A program made the translations under genes and the position numbers. The notes beneath the pieces were generated by a model that had not been told where the DNA came from, made no database searches, and saw only the letters and a program-made list of their open reading frames with translations. 30,686 nucleotides of DNA. Origin: Anaerolineaceae bacterium (lineage in GTDB: Bacteria > Chloroflexota > Anaerolineae > Anaerolineales > Anaerolineaceae). Positions 14,793 to 22,749 of this stretch are shown piece by piece (position 1 is the first letter of the stretch; the number at the start of each line of letters is the position of its first letter). Where the stretch lies: assembly GCA_011620505.1 (NCBI GenBank), contig WOZA01000149.1, positions 1 through 30,686 of the forward strand. The letters are read 5' to 3'.

Positions 14793-15770
14793 ATGCCGGA
14801 TATGGAACCCGTACTTACCTCAGCCAACAGCATTCTCGGACTCAACCTGGATGGAGAGCGGCTGCTGATCGTCTACGGCAGCCCCTCGGGTATGGTCCAG
14901 GAAAGGCTGTCAGTGAGCACGCCTGCCAGCAGAAGTTTCCAGGCAATTCTTAAACTCATAACCACCTCGGCAGATCGCCTGCTGATGATCACCCAGGCGC
15001 AGCATCTCCCCCTGCCCGATTGTGTTTCCGTTTCAATTACAGGCAATTACGATCCCCTCAGCGGAATCCTCGAGAGCTCGCCGGATTTCCCGGAGTGGAA
15101 GTCAGAGCCGCTCAAATCCCAGCTGGGGCTGCGATTTAACCTGCCTGTTTTCATCGAGCAGCACCCCGCAGCGGGCTTGCTTGCTGAGATGCTTTTTGGC
15201 TCTACCGATGCCGGCGGCACGCAGGTGTACCTTAGCTTTAATCCAACCCTACGCGCTAGTTTTTCGTTGAATGGGGTTATTTACCAAAGCCCGGGGGGCA
15301 GCGCAGGTGATATAGGAAAGATCCTTGTCTCAGACACGCCCGACCCACGCCTGAACCGACATTTGACCCTCAACGATTACGTCAGCCTGAACGGATTAGC
15401 CTTCCAGGCTCTCCGCCTTCAACCGTCTCATTGGGATCTAACCACCACAGGCGGTAAGGTTCTTCAAGCCGCATCTGAGGGAGACCCCTACGCCCTTGAA
15501 CTTTTGGAACAGGCGGCAAAAATGCTTGGTGATAATCTGGCGCCGCTCATCCACTTGCTGCGTCCCAGGCAAATCACCATCGCTTACCCGGTTTCGCTTG
15601 TTGCTGCCAACTTTCTGCCCCCCCTTCGCGCAGCCGCCGCTGCCTCCAGCGGGCTCGGCGGCCTTGAACTTCCACAATTAACTGCCTCTCAGTTTGGTCA
15701 CCGTCAGCCAGAGCTTGAAGCCTTAGCCCCTGCCATCTCTGCTCTTCGTCTGCGCGCCAGTAGCCGTTAA
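14793..15770 (+). CDS. Degenerate ROK-family-like protein
   Basis: This protein of about 325 aa has the ROK (repressor/ORF/kinase) outline. It has an N-terminal strand ILGLNLDGERLLIVYG like the first phosphate-binding loop, LPVFIEQHPAAGLLAEMLFG in place of the usual PVxVENDANAAALGE, then YLSFNPTLRASFSLNGVIY and GGSAGDIGKI like the ROK GGxAGEIGH segment. The catalytic Asp of the VENDANA motif is replaced (IEQHPAAG), and the CxCGxxGC zinc site is absent. Sugar kinase activity is therefore unlikely, and a binding or regulatory role is possible. No helix-turn-helix is obvious at the N-terminus. The ATG at 14793 is chosen over 14739 because the -10 box lies between them. It is followed by a strong bidirectional terminator. 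Confidence 0.65.
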   Translation: MPDMEPVLTSANSILGLNLDGERLLIVYGSPSGMVQERLSVSTPASRSFQAILKLITTSADRLLMITQAQHLPLPDCVSVSITGNYDPLSGILESSPDFPEWKSEPLKSQLGLRFNLPVFIEQHPAAGLLAEMLFGSTDAGGTQVYLSFNPTLRASFSLNGVIYQSPGGSAGDIGKILVSDTPDPRLNRHLTLNDYVSLNGLAFQALRLQPSHWDLTTTGGKVLQAASEGDPYALELLEQAAKMLGDNLAPLIHLLRPRQITIAYPVSLVAANFLPPLRAAAAASSGLGGLELPQLTASQFGHRQPELEALAPAISALRLRASSR

Positions 15771-15773
15771 TAG

Positions 15774-15803
15774 AAAACAGGCAGCCGAAATGCTGCCTGT
15801 TTT
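15774..15803. terminator. Bidirectional intrinsic terminator
   Basis: A perfect 12-bp stem (15774-15785 with 15792-15803) and a 6-nt CGAAAT loop is flanked by A-tract and T-tract ends. It can terminate both the ROK-like gene (ends 15770) and the convergent phosphatidyltransferase gene (ends 15825). Confidence 0.9.
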
Positions 15804-15824
15804 ATCCCTGACTTGTTTCTATAA

Positions 15825-16673
15825 TTAGATGGTCACGCGCGAGGAGTCCTCCTGGATGTTTTTTGCATGACCTTTGGCATTTTTCGATGCTTTTTTCTGA
15901 GCCTTACTTAGTTTTCTCTCAGCCTGGGCTGTTTTTTTCTCTTGGAGCCGGCTGCGTTTGAGCGCCTCGCCGTCTTCATAGGCCAATTGTCTCCCCGTGG
16001 TGATGATCTGATAAATGTAATAGAGCAGGAAGATGACCGCAAAAATCGCCATCACAAGCGTACCGATGTTAATCGGTATCAATTGGGAGGCGATGGTTAC
16101 TTCAAACAAGGTGTCGCCAGCGCCAACAAAAAATACTACGGTGTTGAGGATTATGGCAATCAGCCGCACTTCGGTTGGACCCAGTTTGATGCTGGTCATT
16201 TCGAAAACGCCAGTTGCGTGCGTTTTAAGAAAGACCTGCAGCATAAGCAACAAATAGCAGGAAAGTGCGATCAACGCGACTTCAAACCGCACCATGCCCG
16301 AAAGTCCGATCCCAATAAAAATCAGCAGAGAGGTGATCCCATCAATCGCGTGGTCGGTGTAGTAGCCATAATTCGGACGCGACATATTGCGATAGCGCGC
16401 CAGGGAGCCATCCATACTGTCGCCAAACCAGTTAATAATAAAACCCAAACTCGCCACGAACAACCACGGGTTGCCTTCCACCTCTCCCGTCCCAACCATG
16501 GCATACGACACTCCTGCCAGGACTGACCCGAGCAAGCCCACCACGGTCAGCATGTCTGAATTGACCCAATTTGGCATATGCTTGGCAAAATATGCCAGTG
16601 CAGGCCTCTCTAATGGTCCCAATAGAATGTCGTTAGTGCGCTTATCCTTCTCTGTGCGAATTTTCTTTGCCAT
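15825..16673 (-). CDS. CDP-alcohol phosphatidyltransferase family protein
   Basis: This integral membrane enzyme of about 282 aa belongs to the family that transfers a phosphatidyl group from CDP-diacylglycerol to an alcohol such as glycerol phosphate or inositol phosphate. The signature is clear: DSMDGSLAR at about 85-93, then G103, D107 and D111 (GYYTDHAID), giving the four metal-binding Asp residues, with nine rather than the classical eight residues between AR and G. About six membrane segments are visible, and the C-terminus is strongly basic with Lys/Ala repeats. The ATG at 16673, preceded by GAGAGG, is preferred over a GTG two codons earlier. It lies 9 nt after the acyltransferase stop, so both likely work in one phospholipid or glycolipid pathway. 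The alcohol acceptor is unknown. Confidence 0.85.
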   Translation of the reverse strand: MAKKIRTEKDKRTNDILLGPLERPALAYFAKHMPNWVNSDMLTVVGLLGSVLAGVSYAMVGTGEVEGNPWLFVASLGFIINWFGDSMDGSLARYRNMSRPNYGYYTDHAIDGITSLLIFIGIGLSGMVRFEVALIALSCYLLLMLQVFLKTHATGVFEMTSIKLGPTEVRLIAIILNTVVFFVGAGDTLFEVTIASQLIPINIGTLVMAIFAVIFLLYYIYQIITTGRQLAYEDGEALKRSRLQEKKTAQAERKLSKAQKKASKNAKGHAKNIQEDSSRVTI

Positions 16674-16682
16674 ACTCACCTC

Positions 16683-17603
16683 TCACATAATTTGATTAAT
16701 AACTGGAAGAACTTCAGGCCAGACAGGTTGCAGCATGCACCACTGGGACTGAGCTTTACGAATGAATTTCTCGGTTGGGCGCAATACGCTCTCAGCGTTA
16801 AAGACATTCTCTTCTACCAGATCATTCCTTTTTTCCATCGGGATGGGATCGGTTGCATCAACAAAATAATGACCGTCCTCACTGCGTATTCCACATGCCA
16901 CTCGGACTACAGCATTGGTCTCAAGCGCCAGGCGACCATAAAAAACCGGCAGGGCGGCCTCACGCCCAAAAAAGTGTGGGCGATACTTGGCTTCTTCTCC
17001 CTCCGGCAGCGGTCGGTCAATCCCGGTTACCACGCTATATCCCGCTTTGAGCGCTTTTTTTGCCTCGCGAAAGGTCGAGAAAGAAATCGGGTTCATGCTC
17101 ATTCCAAGGGCTTCGCGCATGCTGTTTTGGGCTTTGTAGGCATTATTAGGGTTGGGGTAGGAAAGCACGTACGGTTTTATCCCCAGCCAGCTTATCGACA
17201 TTCCAAACAGGTCATAATTTCCCAAGTGAGGACCCAGCAAAAGGGTTGGCACTTTCCGATCGACGATATCCCGCATAGTTTCCTCTGCTGTGGGTGAGAG
17301 GACGATCTTTTTTTTGCCTTCTTCAGGATGTTGATAATAGTAGAAATATTCAGCCAAAGAAACCACGACGTTTCGAATGGTTTCGCGAGTATACTGCTCC
17401 AGTTGAGACATGCTCAACTTTTCCCCGGAGACCACCCACTGGTTTGCCCGAATATTGCGAAACATCGAGCTATTGCGGCGGGATGCCAACACCGAGCTGA
17501 TCAAATCCGCAAGGTGATTCAACCCTGTCAGCTTGAAATGCTTACCAAGCCACAAGCCGGTTTTGATTGCCGCAGAATCCTCCAAAAAAGCCTTTAGTCC
17601 CAT
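16683..17603 (-). CDS. LpxL/HtrB-like lysophospholipid acyltransferase
   Basis: This protein of about 306 aa belongs to the lipid A/phosphatidylinositol mannoside acyltransferase family. The catalytic HxxxxD motif is H126 and D131 in GPHLGNYD. The later TFREAKKALKAGYSVVTGIDRP and FFGREAALPVFYGRLALETNAVV blocks align with the family's substrate and acyl-donor regions. It would act at the inner face of the membrane. A TTG at 17627 gives a longer frame, but the ATG at 17603 is the simpler start, with only a weak ribosome binding site. It is paired with a CDP-alcohol phosphatidyltransferase. The PatA/PgsA neighbourhood in actinobacteria is a parallel, but no mannosyltransferase is here. The acceptor is unknown. 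Confidence 0.82.
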   Translation of the reverse strand: MGLKAFLEDSAAIKTGLWLGKHFKLTGLNHLADLISSVLASRRNSSMFRNIRANQWVVSGEKLSMSQLEQYTRETIRNVVVSLAEYFYYYQHPEEGKKKIVLSPTAEETMRDIVDRKVPTLLLGPHLGNYDLFGMSISWLGIKPYVLSYPNPNNAYKAQNSMREALGMSMNPISFSTFREAKKALKAGYSVVTGIDRPLPEGEEAKYRPHFFGREAALPVFYGRLALETNAVVRVACGIRSEDGHYFVDATDPIPMEKRNDLVEENVFNAESVLRPTEKFIRKAQSQWCMLQPVWPEVLPVINQIM

Positions 17604-17691
17604 GTCTTTTCTAAATTTTACCTTCAAATCTTAAAAACACGTTAACATGGAGAAAGTTCTGTTAGCGGGTGTTATTCACAAGCCGCAAAAA

Positions 17692-18519
17692 TTATGCTTG
17701 AGGATGAACTGCCAATTTTTTAATCCCGGCGGCTGCCAGATAACTTAGTGCTGCCACGAGGATGATGACAGAACCAGCCTGAAGATTAAGAGCAAAAGAC
17801 ACGACCAAACCAACGGAGGAAAATAACCAGCTCAGCCCTATGGAGAGCAGCATCATGCCCTTCATATCTTTCAGAAACAGATTGGCAGTAGCCGGGGGAA
17901 TAGTGAGCATCGCAATCACCATGATTAAGCCCACAACGCGCATCGCCACCACTACGGTCAGCCCAATCATGACCAACATCATCAGGTAGAGCCCCGTCAC
18001 TGGCAGGTTGCGTACCGTAGAGAAGGTTTCGTCAAAAGAAATTGCCTGCAAGCTCCGGAAAAAGAAGCCTACTAAAACGATGACCAGCAGTGCCACCAGC
18101 GCCATCACCTGCAAATCGCCGCTTGATACCGCCAGAAGGCTTCCAAACAGATAACTCATCAAATCTGCCTTGAAACCCGGCGTTAGACTGACAAAAATGA
18201 TCCCTATTGCCATGCCGATCGACCACATGACTCCGATCAGAGTGTCTGAGCGGGCTTTAGTGCGCAGGTGCACCGCCCCCATCCCAAGCGCAGAGATGAT
18301 GCTGAAAAGGATCGCGCCCAGCATCGGGTCTTGCCCAAAATAGTATGCAAGCCCAATCCCCCCATACGCCGCGTGCGCAATTCCGCCCCCCAGAAAGACT
18401 ATGCGGTTCAGCACGACCAGCGTGCCGATCAAACCGCAAGCGATACCCACCAGCAGGCTGGCATAAAGCGCGTTGCGCATGAAGTCATAGGCAAACATGT
18501 TTTGGATCGAGTCAATCAT
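17692..18519 (-). CDS. znuB: Zinc/manganese-type ABC transporter permease (ABC-3 family)
   Basis: This 275-aa permease of the ZnuB/MntB class has about eight hydrophobic segments and the family block near FLGGGIAHAAYGGIGLAYYFG (about residues 42-60). The frame is open to 18600, but that overlaps the ATPase gene. The ATG at 18519 overlaps only the last 8 nt of the ATPase gene and has GAAG-type pairing upstream, so it is chosen. It forms the membrane channel for the binding lipoprotein and ATPase upstream in the operon. The zinc assignment rests on the Zur-like regulator heading the cluster. Manganese or iron cannot be excluded from sequence alone. Confidence 0.85.
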   Translation of the reverse strand: MIDSIQNMFAYDFMRNALYASLLVGIACGLIGTLVVLNRIVFLGGGIAHAAYGGIGLAYYFGQDPMLGAILFSIISALGMGAVHLRTKARSDTLIGVMWSIGMAIGIIFVSLTPGFKADLMSYLFGSLLAVSSGDLQVMALVALLVIVLVGFFFRSLQAISFDETFSTVRNLPVTGLYLMMLVMIGLTVVVAMRVVGLIMVIAMLTIPPATANLFLKDMKGMMLLSIGLSWLFSSVGLVVSFALNLQAGSVIILVAALSYLAAAGIKKLAVHPQA

Positions 18520-19291
18520 GGTCATCTTCTTCGTGATGATGTGGTAAAACCCGGTGGGGCAGACCGTGTGCCACCAGGTCCACCGGGCATTCATAGGCAC
18601 TGCTCAACATTTCGCCGGTGATTTCTTTCTGTCCGTTATAAACCAGGCGCCGGTTGACGCAGCCAATCGTTTTGACATAGGTGGAAATCGCAGTCAAATC
18701 GTGTGAAATCAACAGGATCGAAATGCTCTGGTTAAGGTCCGCTAACAAATCATACAACTGCGAGCTGGAGCGGGAATCCACGCTTGAAGTTGGCTCATCC
18801 AGCAGCAGGATTTTCGGCTCCGTTGCCAGTGCCCGCGCGATTGTGACTCGCTGCCGCTGCCCACCTGAAAGTTCATTGATCGATCGTTTTGCCAGGTCCA
18901 GGATGTCCATTTGCCTCAGGGAACGTTCAACGATTTTTTTGTCAGCGTCTTTTAACGACAGGTTATGCAGGAGGTCAGGCTTCAATCTTCCCATACTCAC
19001 CACATCCCAAACTTTGATCGGAAACGCCTTGTCATCCTGCTGGATTTGAGGCACATAGCCAATAAACTGACGCCCTTTTTCCGGGCTGACGCCCATCACC
19101 CGCACTGAACCGCGTTCCGGTTTAATCAGCCCCAGAATGACTTTGACCAGCGTGGTCTTTCCACCGCCATTGGGTCCAATCAACCCCACATAATCCCCTG
19201 CTTCCATCCTAAAGTTAACCGCTTCCAACACGCGGTCACTCTCGTAGCCAGCCCAAACATCCTCAAGTTCAATTACTGCTTGCCCTGTCAA
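18512..19291 (-). CDS. znuC: Zinc/manganese-type ABC transporter ATP-binding protein with His-rich tail
   Basis: This 259-aa ATPase carries Walker A GPNGGGKT (39-46), the Q-loop, signature LSGGQRQR (141-148), Walker B ILLLDE (161-166) and H-loop His197. The C-terminal tail from about 242 is rich in His and acidic residues (HGLPHRVLPHHHEEDDHD), a likely cytoplasmic metal-binding stretch that could sense or buffer zinc. Translation starts at TTG with AGGAG 5 nt upstream. The TAG of the upstream binding-protein gene is part of the same AGGAG region. It powers the permease encoded immediately downstream, with which it overlaps. Confidence 0.88.
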   Translation of the reverse strand: MTGQAVIELEDVWAGYESDRVLEAVNFRMEAGDYVGLIGPNGGGKTTLVKVILGLIKPERGSVRVMGVSPEKGRQFIGYVPQIQQDDKAFPIKVWDVVSMGRLKPDLLHNLSLKDADKKIVERSLRQMDILDLAKRSINELSGGQRQRVTIARALATEPKILLLDEPTSSVDSRSSSQLYDLLADLNQSISILLISHDLTAISTYVKTIGCVNRRLVYNGQKEITGEMLSSAYECPVDLVAHGLPHRVLPHHHEEDDHD

Positions 19292-19299
19292 CGTTTCTC

Positions 19300-20199
19300 C
19301 TAATTCAATGCCTGGTGTAGGGTCTCGGCAATCATCAGCATCGTTGCCGGCCAGTCATAAGCCATCGGATCCCATTCCACAACATACTGGATCCCAGCTT
19401 GCTCGGTGATCGATTTGGCGAGCCTGACATTGCTGCCCTTTTCGACCACCAGGGTGTTTATCTCATATTCTTTGGCTAGAGTGATAATCTCCGAAAGCGT
19501 CTCAGGAGCCGGTTCGTTTCCGCCGATTTCGACTGCCAGCATATGCAGCCCGTAATCCTCCGCCACGTACCCCCAGGCAGGGTGCACCACCATAAAATGA
19601 TCCCGCTTGGAACCTTCCAATTGATTTCTGACCTCAGCGTCAACCGCATCGATTCTGACAAGCAAAGTTTCAAGGTTGGATTGGTAATAATCTGCGTTTT
19701 GCGGATCGGCTTCCTGCATGGCCTCAGCCATTGTCTGAGACATCTGCTTCATGCGGGAAGGGGAAAACCAGGTATGCGGATCGGTCTCAGTGCCAGTATT
19801 AGTGCCCTCTTCAACCGTACCTTCCGCATTATTGCTTGCATTAAGCGCTGGAATACGTTCGATCCCGGCTGCGGAATCCACGATCTTCAGGTTAGGGTTT
19901 GCGGACTCAAAGCGACTCAGCCAAACGGATTCAAACTCGACGCCGATGGTGAAATAGAGCTCGGAGTCAGCTAAATTGGTCATCTGCTGTGGACTGGGTT
20001 CATAGGTGTGCGGGTCGTGGCCGCTGCCTACCATCGCCTGGGTCCTGACTCGATCCCCACCAATTTGATCCACAAACCACTGTTGGGGCAAAATACTGAC
20101 GCTGATGGTCAACTTATCGGGGACGTCTTGGGGCTTCGGACTGGCGCACCCGGTTAGGACAAGCGCCAGAATTGCGCTAAGCAACAAAATCTTCTTCAA
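19300..20199 (-). CDS. znuA: Zinc-type ABC transporter substrate-binding lipoprotein
   Basis: This 299-aa cluster 9 metal-binding protein starts at a TTG overlapping the regulator's stop codon (ATTGA), with GGAGG 4 nt before it. A signal peptide ends in lipobox LTGC (Cys 18). Likely metal ligands are the His in GHDPHTYEPS, the His in DPHTWFSP, the His in VVHPAWGY and an acidic residue in VEWDPMAYDW, which fits the three-His pattern of ZnuA better than manganese binders. The flexible loop before DPHTW is Asn/Thr/Glu-rich instead of His-rich. It delivers metal to the ZnuB/ZnuC pair. The longer frame to 20244 runs into the regulator gene and would lose the clean signal peptide, so it is rejected. 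Confidence 0.88.
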   Translation of the reverse strand: MKKILLLSAILALVLTGCASPKPQDVPDKLTISVSILPQQWFVDQIGGDRVRTQAMVGSGHDPHTYEPSPQQMTNLADSELYFTIGVEFESVWLSRFESANPNLKIVDSAAGIERIPALNASNNAEGTVEEGTNTGTETDPHTWFSPSRMKQMSQTMAEAMQEADPQNADYYQSNLETLLVRIDAVDAEVRNQLEGSKRDHFMVVHPAWGYVAEDYGLHMLAVEIGGNEPAPETLSEIITLAKEYEINTLVVEKGSNVRLAKSITEQAGIQYVVEWDPMAYDWPATMLMIAETLHQALN

Positions 20200-20636
20200 T
20201 TTTCCTCCACTGCATCCGCCAAAGCCTTTTGGCAATCGGGGCAAATTCCATATAACTGCAAAAGATGGTCACTCACATGGAATTTTGTCTCTTTCTCAAC
20301 CCTCTGGATTAGGCTGCTCAGGTCTTCAGAACCAGCAAAAGCGATCGCCCGATGACAATTCTGGCACACGATATGGTGGTGATGACCGCCCGCACCCGCC
20401 ACGTATCCAGCACTGCCGTCCGGATTATAGACCATACAGACCAACCCAAGCTCCGCCAGCAGCTCTAGGGCCCGGTAAACACTGACAATTCCCAAAGGGC
20501 GCCCGGATTCCGACAAAGCCTGGTAGATTTCCAACGGGGTCATTGGTTGAGCATTGCTTTCAAGCAACTGCATCACATATCTGCGCGGTCCCGACACACG
20601 ATATCCATTTTCTGATAAAACATTCTGCCAACTCAT
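20196..20636 (-). CDS. zur: Fur-family metalloregulator (Zur-like)
   Basis: This 146-aa Fur-fold repressor has an N-terminal winged helix (about 5-80, with IVSVYRALELLAELGLV as the recognition region) and a dimerisation domain with HHHH (85-88), CQNC (91-94) and CPDC (132-135). The two CxxC pairs form the structural zinc site. It heads and overlaps the metal uptake genes, which is why zinc sensing is inferred; Fur or PerR identity is less likely. The frame extends to 20684. The ATG at 20636 has AAGG 5 nt upstream and gives a typical Fur N-terminus. An ATG at 20663 is a second possibility because it lies right at the predicted transcription start. Confidence 0.85.
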   Translation of the reverse strand: MSWQNVLSENGYRVSGPRRYVMQLLESNAQPMTPLEIYQALSESGRPLGIVSVYRALELLAELGLVCMVYNPDGSAGYVAGAGGHHHHIVCQNCHRAIAFAGSEDLSSLIQRVEKETKFHVSDHLLQLYGICPDCQKALADAVEEN

Positions 20637-20671
20637 CTCGACCTTATTGATAACTTTTTTCATTAAGCTGC

Positions 20672-20701
20672 ATTTTAGCCCCAACTGACCTAACCTGTCA
20701 A
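20672..20701 (-). promoter_or_regulatory. Promoter of the zur-znuACB operon
   Basis: A perfect -35 TTGACA (20701-20696), an 18-nt spacer and a TAAAAT -10 (20677-20672) read on the minus strand. Inside it, TGAC and GTCA half-sites 7 nt apart could be part of an operator, but they are too short to assign. Transcription should begin near 20665. Confidence 0.7.
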
Positions 20702-20784
20702 AGGCCTGTATAGAACCCTTTTGATAAATGTTTTATTAGAAAAATGATTTGCCAAGTGCTTGGGTCTATTCTCCATTTGCAGTC

Positions 20785-20793
20785 TGTTATAAT
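20785..20793 (+). promoter_or_regulatory. Extended -10 promoter of the SlyD-like gene
   Basis: TGTTATAAT, identical to the motif before the CpXC gene, lies 43 nt before the ATG at 20837. The -35 region is weak. Confidence 0.55.
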
Positions 20794-20836
20794 CATGCTG
20801 CGCGGGAGGACTACCCCGCATGGAAAATGGAGAAAA

Positions 20837-21352
20837 ATGGAAGAACAAACACTGGATACTATTCAAAACGATCACGTCGTTCAGATTGCTTACAATCTTA
20901 ATGTGGACGGCGAAGAAATTGAATCCGAAATGCTTGAGTACCTGCATGGTCACGGCAACATCATCCCCGGGCTTGAACAACCTCTGACTGGAGCAAAAGT
21001 TGGCGACACGCTTGAAGTTATTGCCAAAGCAAAGGATGCTTACGGCGAGTTTGATCCCGATTCTATCATCACTGTCAGCCGGGAATCCTTCCCCCCTGAT
21101 TTTGAGATCCGCCTCGGTGAAGCTATGCGCCTGCGCGACGCAGCCGGGCACATCTTCCAGGGCGTTGCTACTGCCATATCAGAAGACGACGTGGAACTTG
21201 ATCTCAATCACCCGATGGCCGGTAAGGATCTGCACTTCAAAGTGACCGTGTTGGCTGTCCGCCCAGCTACTGAAGAAGAAAAAGCCGCTGGTCACCTGCA
21301 ATACGGTGACTGCGAGAGTTGTTCCTCCGATTGCGGCGAAGACTGCTGTTGA
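20837..21352 (+). CDS. SlyD-like FKBP-type peptidyl-prolyl isomerase with Cys-rich tail
   Basis: This 171-aa protein has the FKBP/SlyD layout: an N-terminal half-domain, a LHGHGNIIPGLEQPLTG segment, DAYGEFDPDSI, the insert-in-flap domain (about 70-130) with NHPMAGKDLHFKVTVLAV, and a metal-binding tail. The tail here is Cys-rich (CESCSSDCGEDCC, five Cys plus acidic residues in the last 13) instead of the His-rich tail of E. coli SlyD. Soft-metal or nickel/zinc binding is inferred. It would act as a cytosolic isomerase and chaperone. The ATG at 20837 with GGAGA upstream is preferred. The frame open to 20744 crosses the promoter. It is divergent from the zinc regulator operon. Confidence 0.88.
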   Translation: MEEQTLDTIQNDHVVQIAYNLNVDGEEIESEMLEYLHGHGNIIPGLEQPLTGAKVGDTLEVIAKAKDAYGEFDPDSIITVSRESFPPDFEIRLGEAMRLRDAAGHIFQGVATAISEDDVELDLNHPMAGKDLHFKVTVLAVRPATEEEKAAGHLQYGDCESCSSDCGEDCC

Positions 21353-21372
21353 GGCTCTTAACAAACAAAAAG

Positions 21373-21403
21373 ACCGGGAGATATTGAACTCTCCCGGTTT
21401 TTT
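21373..21403 (+). terminator. Intrinsic terminator after the SlyD-like gene
   Basis: A 9-bp stem ACCGGGAGA/TCTCCCGGT with an 8-nt loop is followed by a run of T (21398-21403), 20 nt after the stop codon. Confidence 0.9.
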
Positions 21404-21415
21404 ATGATATCTGAC

Positions 21416-22393
21416 TTACTGTCTACCAAACGACCCGGATATTGCAGCAATCAAACCAAACAGGACCCCTGCGATCGGCCAGATAATCCAACTAATTCCC
21501 CATGCATCGCTGATGAAGCTCCAGGTGAGGTAAATTGCCACCACCAGCATCCAGTATGGGCTACTGATTTTTTCTGCAAAACTGTTTCCTGATTTGTGCT
21601 GCAGAGTGTAATCACCCTCATTGAGAAGCTTGTCATAAGCCTCCATCTGTGAACTAGAAGTAATAAAGAGCCCGACAGCCAGAGCCACTGCCACCAATAG
21701 CCCGGCTACAAGCAGCATTAATGTAAAATCTCCGCCAACCTCCAAAATTGCGACAGTCACCAGCGCGACCACGCTCAACAAAATGATTGCGACACCTCCT
21801 GCAATCCTGCGGGCGAAGCCAGGGCGATAGCCCTCCTTCATCTGGGCGATGCGGTCGTGAAGGTATGGGTCAATCTTCACGGGAGTCGTCTCAAGCTGTT
21901 CGTACTTTTCCCCCTTCATCCCAGCCATGATGAAGATGTAGACCGCCAGGGCAATTAGCAAAAGCAATCCGCCGACGCCCATAGCCTGGGCAATGTTTTC
22001 CGCCAAGACGCCACGTTCTGCCAGGGCATTCAGGAAGATGAGAATGGCAACGCCCAACAGGATAATTGCCACGCCCGATGCGACCTGCTTGCTGGTTTCT
22101 TTTGAAACCTGTAAGTACCGTTCAACTTCACTGTCTGTCATAGTGATGTGTTGCGTCTCGCTCTCGAGATCCTTGACTTCCTGCGGGATACCCAGGGTTT
22201 CGGCGAGTTCCTCGAGATTGCCAAATTCAGAAATTACCTGCCCAACTGCCTCATTCTCCGTGCGTCCTTCGCTCCTCAGTTGGTTGTATTTGTCTTCCAT
22301 CATTTGAGCCAATTCTTCCTTTGCCCGCAGAACCTCATTAGTCTTGGGCAGATGTAAAAACATGTTTTCCAGATAAGATTTGATTGCGTCCAT
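21416..22393 (-). CDS. HAAS-type (DUF1700-like) membrane protein partner of PadR
   Basis: This 325-aa protein has an N-terminal helical domain of about 75 residues typical of HAAS/permease-prefix proteins: KSYLENMFLHLPKTNEVLRA at the front, and the segment NEAVGQVISEFGNLEELAETLG just after it. About six membrane segments follow, with one cytoplasmic linker near 180. HAAS proteins are regularly encoded next to PadR-type regulators, as here, and are thought to be membrane partners in that signalling, but no biochemical activity is established. The frame is open to 22447, overlapping the PadR gene. The ATG at 22393 has AAAGGG upstream and is the likely start, 11 nt after the PadR stop. Confidence 0.75.
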   Translation of the reverse strand: MDAIKSYLENMFLHLPKTNEVLRAKEELAQMMEDKYNQLRSEGRTENEAVGQVISEFGNLEELAETLGIPQEVKDLESETQHITMTDSEVERYLQVSKETSKQVASGVAIILLGVAILIFLNALAERGVLAENIAQAMGVGGLLLLIALAVYIFIMAGMKGEKYEQLETTPVKIDPYLHDRIAQMKEGYRPGFARRIAGGVAIILLSVVALVTVAILEVGGDFTLMLLVAGLLVAVALAVGLFITSSSQMEAYDKLLNEGDYTLQHKSGNSFAEKISSPYWMLVVAIYLTWSFISDAWGISWIIWPIAGVLFGLIAAISGSFGRQ

Positions 22394-22404
22394 TTTTCCC
22401 TTTC

Positions 22405-22725
22405 TTAGCGAATGATCTTCTCGATTATTTCTTTGGTTAATTCCCATTCAGCTATCTTTTCCTTAAGATAAGCTCTTCCTTCGGGGGTAATCTCATAGTA
22501 AGTACGGCGTTTTCCGTTGCTTTCGGTGCCATAGAACGAGCGCAGGTATCCGTTGTGCTCGAGGCGGTTAAAGGTAGAGTAGAGCGTGGTCTCGCGCATC
22601 ACGAACTTCTGCTCAGTTATCGCGCTGATTTGCCGCGAGATCTCATAGCCATAGCCAGGTTGATTGCGCAATAAAGACAAGATGATTGTATCGGTATATC
22701 CTCGGATGACATCGCTGCTAATCAT
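22405..22725 (-). CDS. PadR-family transcriptional regulator
   Basis: This 106-aa regulator is the short form (subfamily 2) of PadR, a winged helix with a C-terminal dimerisation helix. Typical features are YTDTIILSLLRNQPGYGYEISRQI, the recognition segment RETTLYSTFNRLEHNGYL, a wing with GKRRTYYEITPEGRAYL and a final helix. It is co-transcribed with the HAAS-type membrane protein, and a 17-nt-spacer promoter with an overlapping inverted repeat upstream suggests self-repression. The inducer is unknown. Confidence 0.9.
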   Translation of the reverse strand: MISSDVIRGYTDTIILSLLRNQPGYGYEISRQISAITEQKFVMRETTLYSTFNRLEHNGYLRSFYGTESNGKRRTYYEITPEGRAYLKEKIAEWELTKEIIEKIIR

Positions 22726-22749
22726 GACTTTTCTGCTCTTTAATAGTAT

